From contig USCR01000081.1 of NCBI GenBank assembly GCA_900553295.1, positions 1-10,632 of the forward strand: DNA of 10,632 nt, written 5' to 3'. Below, one piece after another: positions 1 through 7,449 of this stretch. The notes below the pieces were generated by a model. That model saw nothing but the letters and a program-made list of their open reading frames with translations, searched no databases and had not been told where the DNA came from. A program made the translations under genes and the position numbers. Within the stretch, counting starts at the first letter, position 1, and every line of letters starts with the position of its first letter. Source of the stretch: an uncultured Eubacteriales bacterium. Its GTDB lineage: Bacteria; Bacillota; Clostridia; Christensenellales; Aristaeellaceae.

Positions 1-1088
<1,088 letters not shown>

Positions 1089-1113
1089 TCCCTCAATCTT
1101 TCATAAACATTTG

Positions 1114-1160
1114 CAAGCGCGGGACTGCCGGATCTGCCGGCACTCCCGCGCTTGTTTTGT
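1114..1160 (+). terminator. Rho-independent terminator after gdhA
   Basis: Bases 1114-1124 pair perfectly with 1144-1154 (11 bp). After one C-C mismatch the stem continues for six more pairs (1126-1131 with 1137-1142) around a 5-base loop. A short T-rich tract (TTGTTTTGT) follows. It lies 25 bp after the gdhA stop and separates that gene from the patatin-like gene. Confidence 0.88.
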
Positions 1161-1171
1161 ATCCGGCAGTG

Positions 1172-1201
1172 TTGACAGGAAAACAGCGCTTGTGCTACCA
1201 T
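1172..1201 (+). promoter_or_regulatory. Candidate promoter for the patatin-like gene
   Basis: A perfect TTGACA (1172-1177) is followed after 18 bp by TACCAT (1196-1201), which matches the -10 consensus at four of six positions. It lies between the gdhA terminator and the next start codon, about 40 bp upstream of the start, which is where a promoter is needed. Confidence 0.6.
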
Positions 1202-1241
1202 CCAAAGGAAAAAAACAGCAGCATTGCAGCGAGGCGAAACC

Positions 1242-2108
1242 ATGAAAACGGGACTTGTGCTGGAAGGCGGCGCCATGCGCGGACTTTATACCGCGGGGGT
1301 GCTGGACATACTGATGGAAAACGGCATCACGGTGGATGGCGCGGTGGGGGTTTCGGCGGGAGCCGTGTTTGGCTGCAACTACAAATCGGGGCAGATTGGC
1401 CGCGTGCTGCGGTACAACCTGGCCTATTGCCGGGACCCACGATATATGGGCCTGCGTTCTTTGATCCGAACGGGGGATCTGTATGGGGAACAGTTTTGCT
1501 ACCACGATATTCCGGATCGGTTGGATCCCTTTGACCGGGAAGCATTTCGGAAAAATCCCATGGCCTTTTATGTGGTGTGCACGGATGTGCATACCGGCGA
1601 AGCTGTGTATTACCGCCTTTCCGATGGCGGTGACCGGGATATTCAATGGATGCGGGCATCGGCATCCATGCCGCTGGTATCACGCACGGTACAGGTGGAT
1701 GGATATGAGCTGCTGGATGGCGGCATAGCGGATTCCATACCCATTGCATGGTTCCGCTCTCAAGGCTATACTCGCAACCTGGTAATACTGACGCAACCGG
1801 CCGGGTACAGGAAAGCGCGCTCTGCGGCACTTCCCCTGATGCACCGATTGTTGCGGAAATATCCGGCAGTTGTCCGGGACATGGAAAACCGCCACCTGCG
1901 TTACAACGAAACCCTGTCATTGCTGGAGCAGCTGGAAACCCAGGGCGATACGCTGGTGCTGCGCCCCAGCCGTCCACTGCCCATTCGACGCGTGGAGAAT
2001 GCCCCGGAACGGCTTCAGGCGGCCTATGACATTGGACGAGAGGATGCCCAGGAGCATCTGCCGGAGATACGGCAGTTTCTGGAGGAAAAGAACATTACTG
2101 GAAAATAA
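1242..2108 (+). CDS. Patatin-like phospholipase family protein
   Basis: This 288-residue protein is a predicted serine lipid acyl hydrolase using a Ser-Asp dyad. Seen in the sequence: the oxyanion-hole motif GGAMRG (residues 9-14), the nucleophile elbow GVSAG with Ser38, and DGG with Asp159 as the partner acid. All catalytic elements are therefore intact. There is no signal peptide or clear membrane segment, so it is probably cytoplasmic or peripheral to the inner face of the membrane. The ATG at 1242 is chosen because GAGG sits seven bases upstream; an in-frame TTG at 1224 lacks such a site. The length and motif order resemble the bacterial RssA/YjjU-type patatins, but the natural substrate cannot be read from sequence. 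It is a single-gene unit between the gdhA terminator and a convergent terminator. Confidence 0.9.
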   Translation: MKTGLVLEGGAMRGLYTAGVLDILMENGITVDGAVGVSAGAVFGCNYKSGQIGRVLRYNLAYCRDPRYMGLRSLIRTGDLYGEQFCYHDIPDRLDPFDREAFRKNPMAFYVVCTDVHTGEAVYYRLSDGGDRDIQWMRASASMPLVSRTVQVDGYELLDGGIADSIPIAWFRSQGYTRNLVILTQPAGYRKARSAALPLMHRLLRKYPAVVRDMENRHLRYNETLSLLEQLETQGDTLVLRPSRPLPIRRVENAPERLQAAYDIGREDAQEHLPEIRQFLEEKNITGK

Positions 2109-2111
2109 CAA

Positions 2112-2139
2112 AGGGGCGTCCGCAAAGCACGGACGCCCT
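2112..2139. terminator. Bidirectional terminator between convergent genes
   Basis: GGGCGTCCG (2114-2122) pairs perfectly with CGGACGCCC (2130-2138) around a 7-base loop, with a G-T pair extending the base of the stem. On the minus strand the hairpin is followed by a T-rich stretch (TTTGTTATTTT), so it probably stops the threonine-aldolase unit. The plus-strand tail (GAAATGTTG) is a poorer T-tract. It occupies most of the 45 bp between the two convergent stop codons. Confidence 0.7.
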
Positions 2140-2153
2140 GAAATGTTGCAGCA

Positions 2154-3179
2154 TTATAGATTTTCGATGGCGGCAATGAACTGATCCACATATTCATCCG
2201 GGGTAGCCCAGCTGGTGCATACGCGGAATACGGCGCGGGACTCATCCAGACGCTCCCAGGCGGAGACGTCAAAGGCCTCTTCCAGTTTTTCCATCTGCTC
2301 GTCGGTGAAGATGGGGAAGAGCTGGTTGGTAGGAGAGTCCACGTACAGCGGAATGCCCTTGGACAGGAATGTGTCACGAATCTGCATGGCCTGATTCACT
2401 GCCTTTTTGGCGATGGCCATATAGCGATTCTCTGCTAGGAGCGTCTCAAACTGAATTCCCAGCAAGCGGCCCTTGGCAAGCATGCCACCCTTTTGCTTGA
2501 TCATGTAGCGGAAGCAGTGATTCAGCTTGGGGTTGGTAATCACCACGGCCTCCCCAAACAGTGCGCCCACCTTTGTGCCGCCCACAGTGAACACATCGCA
2601 GTAGCGGGCGATGTCCGCAGGGGTCAGGTCATTCACGGGAGAAGTCAGGCCATATCCCAACCGCGCCCCGTCAATGAACAAATACAGCCCTTGCTGCTGG
2701 CAGGTGTAGTACAGGTCCTTGAGCTGGGAAAGGTTATACAGGGTGCCTACTTCCGTGGGGAAAGAGATGTACACCATGCCTGGCTTGACCACATGCTCGT
2801 CATCTCCCTGCAGCGCACAGGCAACGGACACCTGCGGCGCGGAGATGCGTCCGTCCTTGGCGGGCAGAGCGAGTACTTTGTGGCCCGTCGCTTCCACGGC
2901 ACCCGTCTCATGGACGTTGATGTGGCCAGTAACCGGGCTGATCACCCCCTCCCAGGGGCGAAGCGCGGCGGCAATGACCGTGGTGTTGGCCTGAGTGCCA
3001 CCCACAAGAAAGTGTACCGCTGCGTCGGGACAGTCAAACGTCTCACGGATCATCTCGGCTGCGTGCTCACAATGCGGGTCCAGGCCATAGCCGACGGTTT
3101 GCTCCAGGTTGGTTTGCGCGAGCGCCTCCAGGATAGCCGGATGGCACCCCTCCAGATAGTCACAGTTCAAGCGAATCAT
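2154..3179 (-). CDS. Threonine aldolase family PLP-dependent enzyme
   Basis: This 341-residue cytoplasmic fold-type I PLP enzyme resembles low-specificity L-threonine aldolase, which splits L-threonine or allo-threonine into glycine and acetaldehyde. Seen: the phosphate-binding segment GGTQAN (residues 60-65), HINVHETGAVEATGHKV, whose His86 is the likely cofactor-stacking histidine, FIDGARLGYG, with Asp170 (pyridine nitrogen) and Arg173, and TVGGTKVGALFGEAVV, with Lys203 as the Schiff-base lysine. Length is normal for the family. The ATG at 3179 is preferred over an in-frame GTG at 3194 because AGGTGG (3191-3196) lies 11 bases before the ATG and would overlap the GTG. It follows the NAGPA gene by 31 bp with no terminator, so the two are probably co-transcribed. 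Related beta-eliminating lyases share the fold, so exact substrate is open. Confidence 0.88.
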   Translation of the reverse strand: MIRLNCDYLEGCHPAILEALAQTNLEQTVGYGLDPHCEHAAEMIRETFDCPDAAVHFLVGGTQANTTVIAAALRPWEGVISPVTGHINVHETGAVEATGHKVLALPAKDGRISAPQVSVACALQGDDEHVVKPGMVYISFPTEVGTLYNLSQLKDLYYTCQQQGLYLFIDGARLGYGLTSPVNDLTPADIARYCDVFTVGGTKVGALFGEAVVITNPKLNHCFRYMIKQKGGMLAKGRLLGIQFETLLAENRYMAIAKKAVNQAMQIRDTFLSKGIPLYVDSPTNQLFPIFTDEQMEKLEEAFDVSAWERLDESRAVFRVCTSWATPDEYVDQFIAAIENL

Positions 3180-3210
3180 GCGCGTTTTTTCCACCTTTCT
3201 GCCAGGCTAA

Positions 3211-4143
3211 TCAGTAGGTTCCCACAGCCAGAATGTCGGGAACAGCGCGGTCGTTGGTATCAATACCGCCGTTTTCGGCCAGCTGCACGCTTTCGCCCAT
3301 GAAGAGCATGGCAGCGGTATTTCCGCCATCCAGGTTAATGGCATCGGTGCAGCCCATGTTGTACAGGATCTCCGCGCATTGCATCAGTGTCGCGCCGTTG
3401 GAGTGGGACTTGCGGCCTTCCACCAGCAGCCCCACATAATGGCCGGGCTCTACCATGCCGATGCAGCTGCGGGGCTCCGAATAGTTGTAAGCGTCCTTAT
3501 CCACATCCTGAATTTCTCCATCACGCACCAGGATGGGGCCAAAGGCCACCACTGTGGTGGCGCCCATGTCCACATACTCCGAGGCGCTGACTTCCCAGGC
3601 CTCGTTGACTTCCGCACGGCCCGAGGGATAGAAAGCCATGGTGGCCAGGTTTGGAACGGCCTCGATCATTTTGGAATAGGACTGTTCATAGAGCACCTTG
3701 CCATTGCGGACAATGTTACCGGGATAGCGGTCATTGGCTATGCGGTAGGAATAGAAATCTCCGCTTTGGGCATAGACTGCCCGGGCGGCGTCCGCTATAT
3801 CCTGGGGCAGGGCGTTGGTGCGCCCGGGATTTTCTTCATTATAGGTGACGGTATACAGGCTGGTGCCCTCATTGCAATAAATATCGGCAATGTAGTAGGT
3901 CATTGTGGGCGAACCTTCCTGGGTGCGCATGATCTCAATGCGTACGGTTTGATCCAGGTAATACCAGTAGCCTTCCCCATGGTTCTTGTAGACATACGGG
4001 CTTTCCCCTTCGGGGAGGAAACCGGATTCGTTGGTCTCAGGAAGGACGGAAGGATCATCCAGAGGCGAGGTGGCTGCCATGGCAGGCAGCGCATAAACGC
4101 AGACGCAGAGCAACGCCACAAGCACCAACAGCGTTTTTTTCAA
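3211..4143 (-). CDS. Secreted phosphodiester glycosidase family (NAGPA domain) protein
   Basis: The protein has 310 residues. The N-terminus is a classical Sec signal peptide: KK, a hydrophobic run to about residue 19, then AMA before Ala24 as a signal peptidase I site, so it is exported. The C-terminal half matches the NAGPA domain known from the mammalian mannose-6-phosphate uncovering enzyme and many bacterial exoproteins: FGPILVRDGE, RSCIGMVEPGHYVGLLVEGR, SNGATLMQCAEILYNMGC, then INLDGGNTAAMLF with Asp272, and a final DRAVPDILAV. Bacterial members are thought to cleave sugar phosphodiesters in envelope polymers; the substrate here is unknown. Start: AAGGAGG (4151-4157) lies seven bases before a TTG at 4143. 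An ATG at 4148 is only two bases from that site and reaches TGA after one more codon, so TTG is the start. Residues 24-150 are not recognised. Confidence 0.9.
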   Translation of the reverse strand: MKKTLLVLVALLCVCVYALPAMAATSPLDDPSVLPETNESGFLPEGESPYVYKNHGEGYWYYLDQTVRIEIMRTQEGSPTMTYYIADIYCNEGTSLYTVTYNEENPGRTNALPQDIADAARAVYAQSGDFYSYRIANDRYPGNIVRNGKVLYEQSYSKMIEAVPNLATMAFYPSGRAEVNEAWEVSASEYVDMGATTVVAFGPILVRDGEIQDVDKDAYNYSEPRSCIGMVEPGHYVGLLVEGRKSHSNGATLMQCAEILYNMGCTDAINLDGGNTAAMLFMGESVQLAENGGIDTNDRAVPDILAVGTY

Positions 4144-4188
4144 AGCATATCCTCCTTCATCGAATGAGTTTCAAAGTGCACAAGATTC

Positions 4189-4218
4189 ATTATAAACGCA
4201 TTGACTGCCTTGCGTCAA
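4189..4218 (-). promoter_or_regulatory. Promoter for the NAGPA / threonine aldolase unit
   Basis: Read on the minus strand, TTGACG (4213-4218) is followed after 18 bp by a perfect TATAAT (4189-4194). The -10 box lies about 45 bp upstream of the TTG start and its AAGGAGG site. This is a near-consensus housekeeping promoter. Confidence 0.8.
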
Positions 4219-4263
4219 CCGTGATGGGGGAGGAAAGCAGGAAAGACGTCCGGCGAGAAAGAT

Positions 4264-4292
4264 TTTCGAAACAGGCTTCCTTTTCGCGAAAA
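4264..4292. promoter_or_regulatory. Palindromic operator candidates before the GH1 gene
   Basis: TTTTCGCGAAAA (4281-4292) is a perfect 12-bp palindrome, and TTTCGAAA (4264-4271) is a perfect 8-bp palindrome with a similar TTTCG core. The larger one would sit between the -35 and -10 boxes of the likely GH1 promoter. A CG-centred palindrome is the shape bound by LacI-family repressors, which often control beta-glucosidase genes. No such regulator gene is in the window, so the assignment is an inference. Confidence 0.4.
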
Positions 4293-4305
4293 TTCGACGT
4301 ACAAT
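4277..4305 (+). promoter_or_regulatory. Possible promoter for the GH1 gene
   Basis: TACAAT (4300-4305) matches the -10 consensus at five of six positions. At 17 bp spacing the -35 position reads TTCCTT (4277-4282), a poor match, which would suit a regulated promoter. It lies 40 bp before the start codon. Confidence 0.4.
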
Positions 4306-4329
4306 AGCTGTGCGCAAACGATATTGTAC
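4299..4329. repeat. Inverted repeat GTACAATA-N15-TATTGTAC
   Basis: Perfect 8-bp arms lie at 4299-4306 and 4322-4329, separated by 15 bp. The left arm contains the likely -10 box and the right arm ends directly against the AGGAGGG ribosome binding site. Because the left arm would lie upstream of the transcript start, it is more likely a DNA operator than an RNA hairpin. Nothing in the window identifies the protein that would bind it. Confidence 0.55.
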
Positions 4330-4344
4330 AGGAGGGAAATTCCC

Positions 4345-5706
4345 ATGAGCTTTCCTAAGGATTTTCTTTGGGGTACCGCCACGGCAGCCTATCAGATAGA
4401 GGGCGCCGCCCTGGAAGACGGCAAGGGCCCCTGCATCTGGGATGACTTCACCAAGGAACCCGGGCGTATTTTGGATGCCTCCTCCGGGGATGTGGCCTGC
4501 GACCATTATCATCGCTTCCGGGAGGATGTGGCGCTCATGGCCGCCATGGGCATTAAGAATTATCGCTTTTCCATCAATTGGTCGCGTGTGCTGCCGCGAG
4601 GCGTGGGACAAGTGAACCCGGCGGGGCTGCAATTCTATGCTGACCTGGTGGATTGCCTGCTGGAGCACGGCATTCGCCCGTTTTGCACGCTGTACCACTG
4701 GGATTTGCCCAGCGCGCTTCACCAGCGCGGCGGCTGGCTCAATGACGATATGCCGGAATGGTTTGCCGGGTATACGCGCGTGGTGGCGGAGCGGCTGGGT
4801 GATCGGGTGAAGGATTTCTTTACCATCAATGAGCCACAATGCGTGATTGGTGCCGGATATCGGGAGGCCGCCCATGCGCCCGGCGTCCGGTATCCGTTGC
4901 CTGACCGGGTGCATATGATCCATAACCTGCTCAAGAGCCATGGCCGGGCGGTGCAGGTGCTGCGGGATCTGGTACCGGGGGTGTGCGTGGGCTATGCCCC
5001 CACGGGTACGCCGCGCATCCCTGCCACGGATACTCCCGCCGACCGGGAGGCTGCCCGGAAAGCATATTTCGGGATCAGTGAAAATCCCGAAGAATTCGAC
5101 TGGAACGTCAGCTGGTACAGCGATCCCGTGGTGCTTGGAGCCTACCCGGAAGAGGGCTTGAAGCGCTACGGACAGTATCTGCCTGCTGGTTGGCAGGAGG
5201 ATATGAAGATAATTTGCCAGCCCCTGGACTACTACGCGCAGAATATCTATCAGGGCGAAGTGGTGCGGGCGGCCCAAAACGCCCAGGGCTGGGAGAAAGT
5301 CCCCTTCCCGCAAGGCCTGCCCAAAACTGCCTGCGATTGGCCCATTACACCGGACGCGCTGTATTGGGGGCCACGCATGCTCTATGAACGCTACCACTTG
5401 CCACTGCTTATCACGGAAAACGGCATGAGCTGCCATGACGCGGTGATGCTGGACGGTAAGGTACACGATCCCAACCGCATCGACTATGTGCACAGGTATC
5501 TGTTGGCCGTGCGCCGTGCGGTGGAGGATGGCGTGCCGGTAAAAGGATACTTCTACTGGAGCTTCTTTGACAATTTCGAATGGGCCCGGGGCTATACGGA
5601 GCGCTTTGGCCTGACGTATGTGAATTACCAAACCCAGGAGCGAATTCCCAAGGATTCCGCGTATTGGTACCAGCGGGTAATGGACACCAACGGTGCGGAA
5701 CTGTAA
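4345..5706 (+). CDS. GH1 family beta-glucosidase
   Basis: This 453-residue protein hydrolyses beta-linked glucosides or galactosides with retention of configuration. Seen: the N-terminal FLWGTATAAYQIEGA, YHWDLPSALHQRGGW, TINEP with acid/base Glu163, ITENG with nucleophile Glu358, and the C-terminal SFFDNFEWARGYTERFGLTYVNY. Glu412 in NFEW is the residue that binds unphosphorylated sugar; 6-phospho-beta-glucosidases have a different segment there, so this is read as a plain beta-glucosidase. Length is typical and no signal peptide is present, so it acts in the cytoplasm on imported oligosaccharides; no transporter is adjacent. ATG 4345 is chosen because AGGAGGG (4330-4336) lies eight bases upstream; an in-frame TTG at 4324 has no such site. 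Regulation by a repressor is suggested by the palindromes upstream. Confidence 0.96.
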   Translation: MSFPKDFLWGTATAAYQIEGAALEDGKGPCIWDDFTKEPGRILDASSGDVACDHYHRFREDVALMAAMGIKNYRFSINWSRVLPRGVGQVNPAGLQFYADLVDCLLEHGIRPFCTLYHWDLPSALHQRGGWLNDDMPEWFAGYTRVVAERLGDRVKDFFTINEPQCVIGAGYREAAHAPGVRYPLPDRVHMIHNLLKSHGRAVQVLRDLVPGVCVGYAPTGTPRIPATDTPADREAARKAYFGISENPEEFDWNVSWYSDPVVLGAYPEEGLKRYGQYLPAGWQEDMKIICQPLDYYAQNIYQGEVVRAAQNAQGWEKVPFPQGLPKTACDWPITPDALYWGPRMLYERYHLPLLITENGMSCHDAVMLDGKVHDPNRIDYVHRYLLAVRRAVEDGVPVKGYFYWSFFDNFEWARGYTERFGLTYVNYQTQERIPKDSAYWYQRVMDTNGAEL

Positions 5707-5742
5707 AAAAGAAGGGCCGCGGCAAGCTTGTTGCCGTGGCCC
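5704..5742. terminator. Bidirectional terminator between GH1 gene and rimI
   Basis: Bases 5714-5725 pair with 5731-5742 (12 bp with one G-T pair) around the loop GCTTG. On the minus strand the hairpin is followed by TTCTTTTTTAC, a good T-tract that overlaps the GH1 stop codon, so it strongly terminates the ribU-tsaE-tsaB-rimI operon. On the plus strand the tail AAATGTGTTTTA is weaker. It begins ten bases past the apparent ancestral rimI stop at 5752. Confidence 0.82.
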
Positions 5743-5751
5743 AAATGTGTT

Positions 5752-5880
5752 TTAGCCTGAAACGGTTTCCTCTTCTTCAAATTCCGGGTCGACCGGAGGC
5801 AGGCTCTGGCAGACCATCAGCAGGGCATCCAGAAAACGTAAACGACACTGTTATTTCTGTAAAAAATCTGGTGCGTGAGT
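5752..5880 (-). pseudogene. rimI: Detached remnant of the RimI C-terminus
   Basis: Downstream of the premature rimI stop the same reading phase contains DALLMVCQSLPPVDPEFEEEETVSG and a TAA at 5752-5754. DALLM is the conserved RimI C-terminal strand (usually EDALxM), and an acidic tail is common in Firmicute RimI. Two in-frame TAA codons (5881-5883, 5851-5853) separate it from the main body. In the gap, other frames read RTRFF and FYRNNS, resembling the missing RxxFY segment. The pattern fits several small indels, possibly one at the six-base A/T run 5861-5866. The stretch has no start of its own. Confidence 0.65.
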
Positions 5881-6273
5881 TTAAGGTTCCAGGACGCAAG
5901 GAAAGCCTAAGCTGGTATACAGGTTCTGCGCGCGCAGGTTGCTTTTGCGCACTTCCAGGGTGGCATAGGATGCCCCCAGGTTGGACAGATACTGAAGCAA
6001 GGCCTGCGTGAGCAGCCGCCCATATCCATTGCCGCGGAATGCTTCGGCGATGGCAATGTTGGTGATATGGCTTTCATCCAGGATGATCCACGCCCCCGCA
6101 TAGCCAATGACCTGCCCGTCCAGCGCAGCCACCAGGTAACGGGCGGCTACATTCCGCGTGAGCTCCTGCTCAAAAGAATGCCGGCTCCAGGGAGTTGGAA
6201 AAGTGGCGGCCTCAATGGCCACTACTGCATCCAGATCATCCAGGGTCATACGGCGGATCTCACAGGCCGGCAT
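5881..6273 (-). CDS. rimI: RimI-type GNAT N-acetyltransferase, C-terminally truncated
   Basis: RimI acetylates the N-terminal alanine of ribosomal protein S18 from acetyl-CoA and is commonly encoded beside t6A genes. This 130-residue product has the start of the fold (CEIRRMTLDDLDAVVAIEAATFPTPWS), the strand SHITNIAIAEAFRGNGYG, which carries the acetyl-CoA pyrophosphate loop RGNGYG, and ATLEVRKSNLRAQNLYTSLGF with the expected Glu and Asn. It then stops after PCVLEP, whereas family members continue through an RxxYY and EDALxM segment to about 145-150 residues. The tyrosine proposed as general acid in Salmonella RimI lies in that lost part, so activity is doubtful. ATG 6273 has AGGAGG nine bases upstream and overlaps the tsaB end by 14 bp, implying translational coupling. 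It may be a pseudogene or a sequencing artefact. Confidence 0.82.
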   Translation of the reverse strand: MPACEIRRMTLDDLDAVVAIEAATFPTPWSRHSFEQELTRNVAARYLVAALDGQVIGYAGAWIILDESHITNIAIAEAFRGNGYGRLLTQALLQYLSNLGASYATLEVRKSNLRAQNLYTSLGFPCVLEP

Positions 6274-6973
6274 GTTGCATCGCCTCCTGGAGTGCACGGT
6301 TACGCTCCGCCTGCGGGGGACGGAGGTACAGGGGCATCAGGGAGAGATAGTCCAGCTCCTGCGCTTCGGGGCGCGCGGCCAGCATGGCCACAGAGGCCGG
6401 ACGGAGATAACAGGCATTGGCGGGGGCAAACACGGCGCGTTCTCCCAGGAGCGCCTGCAAACGTTCCCGGTGCACGGGCATACCGTCTCCCACAAAGCAA
6501 AAACGCTCTCCCAACGGCGCGATGTGTTCCACAAACGCCTCCAGCTTCAAAGGGGCATCGGGCAGGAGACGATGGGGCGGGTCACCGGGCAGGAAAGCGG
6601 CGCCGTAGACTTGTCCGGCCCGCGCATCCTGAATGGGGCAAAGCACGCCGTTAAAGTAGGGAATGCCTGCGGCCATGGCCTCCAGGGCGTCCACGGCCAC
6701 GCAGGGCACGCCACAACCGTGACTTAAACCCTTGACCGTGCTGACCCCAATGCGCACACCCGTAAAGGACCCTGGTCCCACCACAACCGCCAGGCGATTC
6801 ATATCAGAAAGAGACATGCCCGTACGCTGCAGCGCCTCGTCGATCATGGGCAGAAGATTGGCCGAATGGGTCAGCTTGTTGACTACTGCCTCGTCAAAGG
6901 CAATCGCCCCGTTTTTCCAAATGGCTACACCTGCCACCGGACCGGAAGTATCCACGGCAAGAACATTTATCAT
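6260..6973 (-). CDS. tsaB: tRNA t6A biosynthesis protein TsaB
   Basis: This 237-residue member of the ASKHA fold is the non-catalytic partner of TsaD in the complex that puts threonylcarbamoyl on A37 of ANN-reading tRNAs. Seen: the N-terminal phosphate-loop-like segment INVLAVDTSGPVAGVAI, HSANLLPMIDEAL, and the family signature VVVGPGSFTGVRIGVSTVKGL, followed by CVAVDALEAMA and a divergent C-terminal half, as is usual for TsaB. The frame stays open far upstream, but the ATG at 6973 gives the standard N-terminus. It starts seven bases after the tsaE stop; an AGGAGG inside the last tsaE codons lies 12 bases upstream, a rather long spacing. The start codon of tsaB therefore depends on tsaE translation context. 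tsaD is not in the window. Confidence 0.93.
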   Translation of the reverse strand: MINVLAVDTSGPVAGVAIWKNGAIAFDEAVVNKLTHSANLLPMIDEALQRTGMSLSDMNRLAVVVGPGSFTGVRIGVSTVKGLSHGCGVPCVAVDALEAMAAGIPYFNGVLCPIQDARAGQVYGAAFLPGDPPHRLLPDAPLKLEAFVEHIAPLGERFCFVGDGMPVHRERLQALLGERAVFAPANACYLRPASVAMLAARPEAQELDYLSLMPLYLRPPQAERNRALQEAMQHAGL

Positions 6974-6980
6974 CGGCAGA

Positions 6981-7421
6981 TTACACCTCCTGGGGGATGG
7001 TACGGAAGTTGCCCACGCTGCGCCAAGTGATCTCACGGGTATCTTCGCCCAGCGGGGTGAAGGTAATTTCCAGGTAGCTTTCCGGAACTGCCTCCGGGCA
7101 GCGCGTGGGCCACTCCACCACGGCAATACCGTCGCCACCCAGGTATTCCTCCATGCCCAGCTCGTAGAGCTCCTCCACGCTTTCCATGCGGTACCAATCA
7201 AAATGATACAGCGGTACGCGGCCATCCTCATACACTTGCAATATGGTGAAGGAAGGGCTGGACACAGGGCCGTCAATGCCAAGGCCACTGGCAATGCCAC
7301 GGGTTAGTTCGCTTTTACCCGCGCCCATATCCCCAAAAAGTAGTAGAACGTCCCCCGGGCGGAGGCTGGTGGCCAGCCTCGCGCCCAGGGCACGCGTTTC
7401 TTTTGCGGAGGTAGTAATCAA
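6981..7421 (-). CDS. tsaE: tRNA t6A biosynthesis ATPase TsaE
   Basis: This 146-residue P-loop ATPase binds the TsaB-TsaD heterodimer and is needed for turnover of the t6A complex. Seen: Walker A GDMGAGKS (residues 30-37), SSPSFTI (the conserved switch-like segment), YHFDWYRM and VVEWPTR, all in the order and spacing typical of TsaE, whose usual length is about 150. The start is a TTG at 7421; AAGGAGA (7432-7438) lies ten bases upstream and no ATG or GTG is better placed. It begins 28 bp after the ribU stop with no promoter or terminator visible between them, so it is probably on the ribU transcript and therefore under the FMN riboswitch. It is followed by tsaB after seven bases. Confidence 0.93.
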   Translation of the reverse strand: MITTSAKETRALGARLATSLRPGDVLLLFGDMGAGKSELTRGIASGLGIDGPVSSPSFTILQVYEDGRVPLYHFDWYRMESVEELYELGMEEYLGGDGIAVVEWPTRCPEAVPESYLEITFTPLGEDTREITWRSVGNFRTIPQEV

Positions 7422-7449
7422 AGAGGGCTCGTCTCCTTCGGCGCCGGTC

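Noticed and set aside
2493..4167. Plus-strand open frames (2493-3302 and 3379-4167) opposite the aldolase and NAGPA genes
   Set aside because: Both are shadows of well-supported minus-strand genes and lack initiation signals and known motifs.
4171..5631. A 486-codon open frame on the minus strand opposite the beta-glucosidase gene
   Set aside because: It lies wholly against a GH1 gene with all catalytic motifs. The translation is rich in His, Arg, Pro and Ile with no family resemblance, as expected from the antisense of a GC-rich gene.
6974..7300. A longer tsaB starting near 7300
   Set aside because: The extension overlaps tsaE in another frame, and the conserved TsaB N-terminus begins at the ATG at 6973.
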